Below are positions 61,140 through 64,000 of a DNA stretch of 64,000 nt, piece by piece; position 1 is the stretch's first letter, and every line of letters begins with the position of its first letter. This DNA is from Margaritifera margaritifera (lineage: Eukaryota > Mollusca > Bivalvia > Unionida > Margaritiferidae): assembly GCA_029931535.1 (NCBI GenBank), contig JAQPZY010001448.1:1550001-1614000 (forward strand). The letters are read 5' to 3'. A program made the translations under genes and the position numbers. The notes below the pieces were generated by a model. That model made no database searches. It saw only the letters and a program-made list of their open reading frames with translations, and was not told the DNA's origin.

Positions 61140-62275
61140 CAATTTGGCGCGAAGAATGGGAATCCAAATGGTAGACGAAGTTCAATCCGGAGAAGTGCAA
61201 TGTCATCTATATAACTACGAACAAGAAATACTAACGGCATCCAACATACGCCGTACATAGATACACTCCGAAGTTGTCGATGGTAGTAAGTACCATTGAG
61301 TTACCGTAAATAGATATCTCGGTTGGATAGCTCACGTAGAGACAACTGCCGACAAAGCCTTGAAGACACTTGGATTTCTCAAATGAAGTCTTAGAGTGTT
61401 CAATGTCCATAAGAAAATCAACGTTTACTACAATTATCACACTTACACTAGAGTACTTGTCAGCAGCGAAACCATACCTGGTAGACGACATCAACAAATT
61501 AAAACAAGTACAAAAATGGGCGCAAGATTTATATGTAAGGATTGCACCCAATAATGACATTTAGGGTGTGTTACCAAGATAGTCCAGGCTCATGGGTGGA
61601 ACTCATAAGCCGGTAGCAGAAGAGCACATCACTGCAACGTGCTGTAAATACACAAAACTACATACGTAATCTGTTACCACTCGCGAGAAGGAACGAGTTT
61701 TGATGTGGCGTAAGGACACCTCGAGGGCGTCAGGTAGAGACGTATTCATACGCCATATTAAATGAGTTCTTTCCCACGACTCGGAACAAAACAAGAATGC
61801 AGTTTTGTATTTATTACATTTCCCCTTCTTTTACCTTTCCAGATGTTTTAAAACTGTACATTGTGAAAAAAATTCAAAACAATAAGGGATGAATAAAAAT
61901 TCGATTCGTTGCATCTATCAATGTCAACGAGGTGAGGTCGATGAAAACACTGAAATAATTCCCGTCTGAGTGTGCGATACTGAAATAGGGAATGCACATC
62001 TTACATGGTTGATCTGGCGTTAGATACTGATTATCGAACGCCAGATCAGCTATGTAAGATTAAATGTGTAATAAATGAGGACCCCAGTTGTATATTACGT
62101 TTTAGTAATAGACGTACTAGAGGTTAACAGCGACTGTTCTATTCATCAACTGATCATAGAGTTTGTAAGACCTCCATCTACACAAGGACAATAAATGAAT
62201 GGAACTGGCTTCCATTAGCTGTCACCGTAGCACAGGCTATCAAAGAGTTCCAAGCCATTATGAGTAATTGTGTAA
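61140..62275 (+). pseudogene. CR1/Jockey-like LINE, RT C-terminal region, degenerate
   Basis: Plus strand, several frames. WREEWESKW(stop)TKFNPEKCNVI at about 61,155-61,212 is the W-x-M-x-F-N-x-x-K-C box of LINE reverse transcriptases. Then, after frameshifts, LGWIAHVETTADKALKTLGF (about 61,323-61,380), SIRKSTFTTI, YLVDDINKLKQVQKWA (about 61,478-61,523), CKDCTQ and a NSxAGRRA-like block. Near 61,760 comes NEFFPTTRNKT. A second terminal block at 62,104-62,268 reads NRRTRG(stop)QRLFYSSTDH then SIYTRTINEWNWLPL and AQAIKEFQAIM, the S-x-x-P-R-T-x-x-x-W-N-x-L-P terminus. Two terminus-like blocks suggest two overlapping remnants or an insertion between them. Non-functional. Confidence 0.8.
61998..62060. 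repeat. hairpin with 24-bp arms
   Basis: ATCTTACATGGTTGATCTGG (then CGTT, 61,998-62,021) pairs with AACGCCAGATCAGCTATGTA (then AGAT, 62,037-62,060) with one or two mismatches and a 15-nt loop. It lies between the two LINE terminal blocks and may be a foldback element. Confidence 0.85.
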
Positions 62276-63617
62276 GCATCATCTGAACAGAAAGCAGATG
62301 TGCACATATTTTTAACTGTGTGAACAACGGCAGTTTTAACATTATAACGTTTTGTGGAGGGGTTTCGCTGACTCATTTCCCCTCGAGGGACAAAGTATAT
62401 TTTCTTAAGAATCCTGTCCTTATACGGAAAGATGATGGAGAAGAATATCATGACATTGTTCGGGGGAGTGGGGAGATATACAACCCATACTGTACTCAAG
62501 GCTCCTAAAGCAGTCATATCTCCCTATAACTGCTACCTATATACGAAAGCCAGAAACATTACAGCACCTCTACAAAAGGTATGTAGTTTACATTCATGCT
62601 AAAGTATTACTACACAATGTGAGAAAATCAGCTGTTATTGCATCTTTTTTGTAGTGCCTAAACCATCATAAATATTTTTCTCCCAGTTTTCTTGGAGATG
62701 TGCTAACTAGTGAAGAATATTTCTTGCATTCAATATAAAACAGCAACATTAAAGCCTAACAGAAAATAAGATGTTTATCGTGTTCAGCCTCCTTGCGTAG
62801 GATAACAAAGTAAACAGATGTGATTCGACCGGTTCCGGAAAGATCATCTGCACCAAAAGTATCTGTCATTTCATTCAAATACAACTATTTCCACAACCAA
62901 AAATGGAACATAACCAATGCTAATTTATTTGGATAAGTTGCGTCCAAATATAAGTAACATAGTCTTGGTGCATAACTAATGCACTGGATTTCGTTAGCAT
63001 TAAGTAGAAAAATTAAGCAAATATATATAAGGAACTTAATTAGTGTAGCGATGCACATTAAGGTCACCTACTAAATGGCCCAACACACGGACAATAGAAT
63101 TCGATCCCCAACTTCAAGTTGAAATGCGAGAGTAACATGATTGTGAGTGAACGACACGCCTGTCTCATGGATGCATCTGTGGTAGTCTTTGAAAAGTCTA
63201 TTTGAACGCATACAATGTTGCCTTTTACGTGGAGCAGAATAACCGCTCGACATCCGAACCCTTTGAATACCTATGTTCTTGCAAAAAGAGGTAAATCCTC
63301 ATATTATATCAAAAGATGGTCGCAAAGTGAGTAACAATTCTGAGTAGCATGGTTCCGATACCCAGTCAATGGACACCAACAACAATGGCTTATCATTGCC
63401 CATATCAATTACAAATTAAATTAATTCGTGCAAGATTCACGTGCAAGCACTCCCCAATTTATCTTCATGAAGAATTCATGAAGAATCTATTAAATCCAAA
63501 ACTAGTTCTTAAACCTGTTCTTTTCTTGGATTCACACGCTGATGTAATTAAGATTTAGTTTGCACAAACCATTAACAACTGTATTTTTGAAACTTTATAA
63601 TCTCATTCAGGGGATGT
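62276..63617. other. unassigned sequence
   Basis: No gene recognised. Short frames at 62,215-62,517 (minus) and 63,349-63,558 (plus) lack motifs. Confidence 0.5.
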
Positions 63618-63840
63618 TTGTTATGTATATTGATTTTATAATATGTGTCCATGAGGTAAGTTGTACTTTAGTCATTTTGTAAACAACATATTTACTGCAT
63701 TTGAGTTCAAGGTGAGTCTTGTGTACATAGCATTTAACAATAAGATTGGAATTTCCATGCTTTATGTGAGAAAAATCACGTACGCAGCGGAATTTTCCAT
63801 TAGAGTTACTCATATGACAGAAATTTCTCTCACGTGACTT
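63618..63840 (-). repeat. TTGTTAC family, partial copy E (minus)
   Basis: Closely matches 13,398-13,597 (TAATATGTGTCCATGAGGTA, AGTTGTACTTTAG, AACAACATATTTACTGCATT). Both are reverse complements of the right third of copies A and B. The match fades after about 63,812. The last 160 bp of the window hold nothing recognised. Confidence 0.82.
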
Positions 63841-64000
63841 GTGTTTATATATAGAGATTTTAGTGGACAATATTTCATTCTTGTTAAAATGGTCACTCTA
63901 TGAAGAATCATTTTAATAATCAGAAGTTTATAGTTGTGTTGTGAAAATTCAGAGCAAATTCAGAGAGAGGAATTATTTATTTGAAATATTCATTGGAATT

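Overview
The window looks like AT-rich, intergenic, repeat-dense DNA from a metazoan. A marine invertebrate, perhaps a mollusc, is my best guess: long minisatellites, short hAT-type MITEs, decayed non-LTR retrotransposons, a mariner remnant, and composite elements that begin AACAAGAG and carry about 147-bp tandem cores (an organisation like the pearl/CvE elements of bivalves). The taxon is inference only. I see no intact host protein gene, no rRNA and no functional tRNA. Almost every long open frame is a minisatellite or microsatellite read as codons. Layout. 1-5 kb: two copies of a GC-rich hAT MITE, a double-hairpin foldback element, and an AACAAGAG element interrupted by a 444-bp MITE. 5-8 kb: one copy of a long dispersed repeat, riddled with private minisatellites. 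8-10.7 kb: a rearranged Jockey-like LINE (ORF1 zinc knuckle, RT C-terminal region, RNase H, C-terminal zinc motif) with three inverted repeats, an internal inversion and a nested hAT MITE. 11-14.4 kb: a second AACAAGAG element, a DDE-transposase-like N-terminal fragment, a second type of hAT MITE, a tRNA-derived SINE and another GC-rich MITE. 14.4-18.3 kb and 31.4-34.6 kb: two parallel copies of the long dispersed repeat, each ending in an AACAAGAG element. 25.6-27.1 kb and 37.0-39.0 kb: two copies of its more 5' part. 23.2, 27.1, 31.1, 34.9, 36.7, 42.3-44.5, 56.8, 58.3, 59.4 and 60.3 kb: minisatellite arrays. 44.8-45.7 kb: a LINE reverse-transcriptase remnant with a YADD box. 52.9-54.0 kb: a degenerate mariner transposase. 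61.1-62.3 kb: a CR1/Jockey-like LINE 3' remnant. A separate roughly 0.7-kb repeat family (ends TTGTTAC/GTAACAA) has five copies or part-copies. Nothing here acts as a pathway. The value of the window is as a record of repeat dynamics. Target-site duplications (8 bp for six hAT-like MITEs, TA for the foldback family, AGGA for one MITE) can be read directly. Parallel copies of the same repeat give empty-versus-filled sites, and show minisatellites born at sites that are single copy elsewhere. I did not find convincing evidence for a previously undescribed functional system; the best candidates for novelty are the foldback family, the fold-back LINE locus and the long composite repeat.
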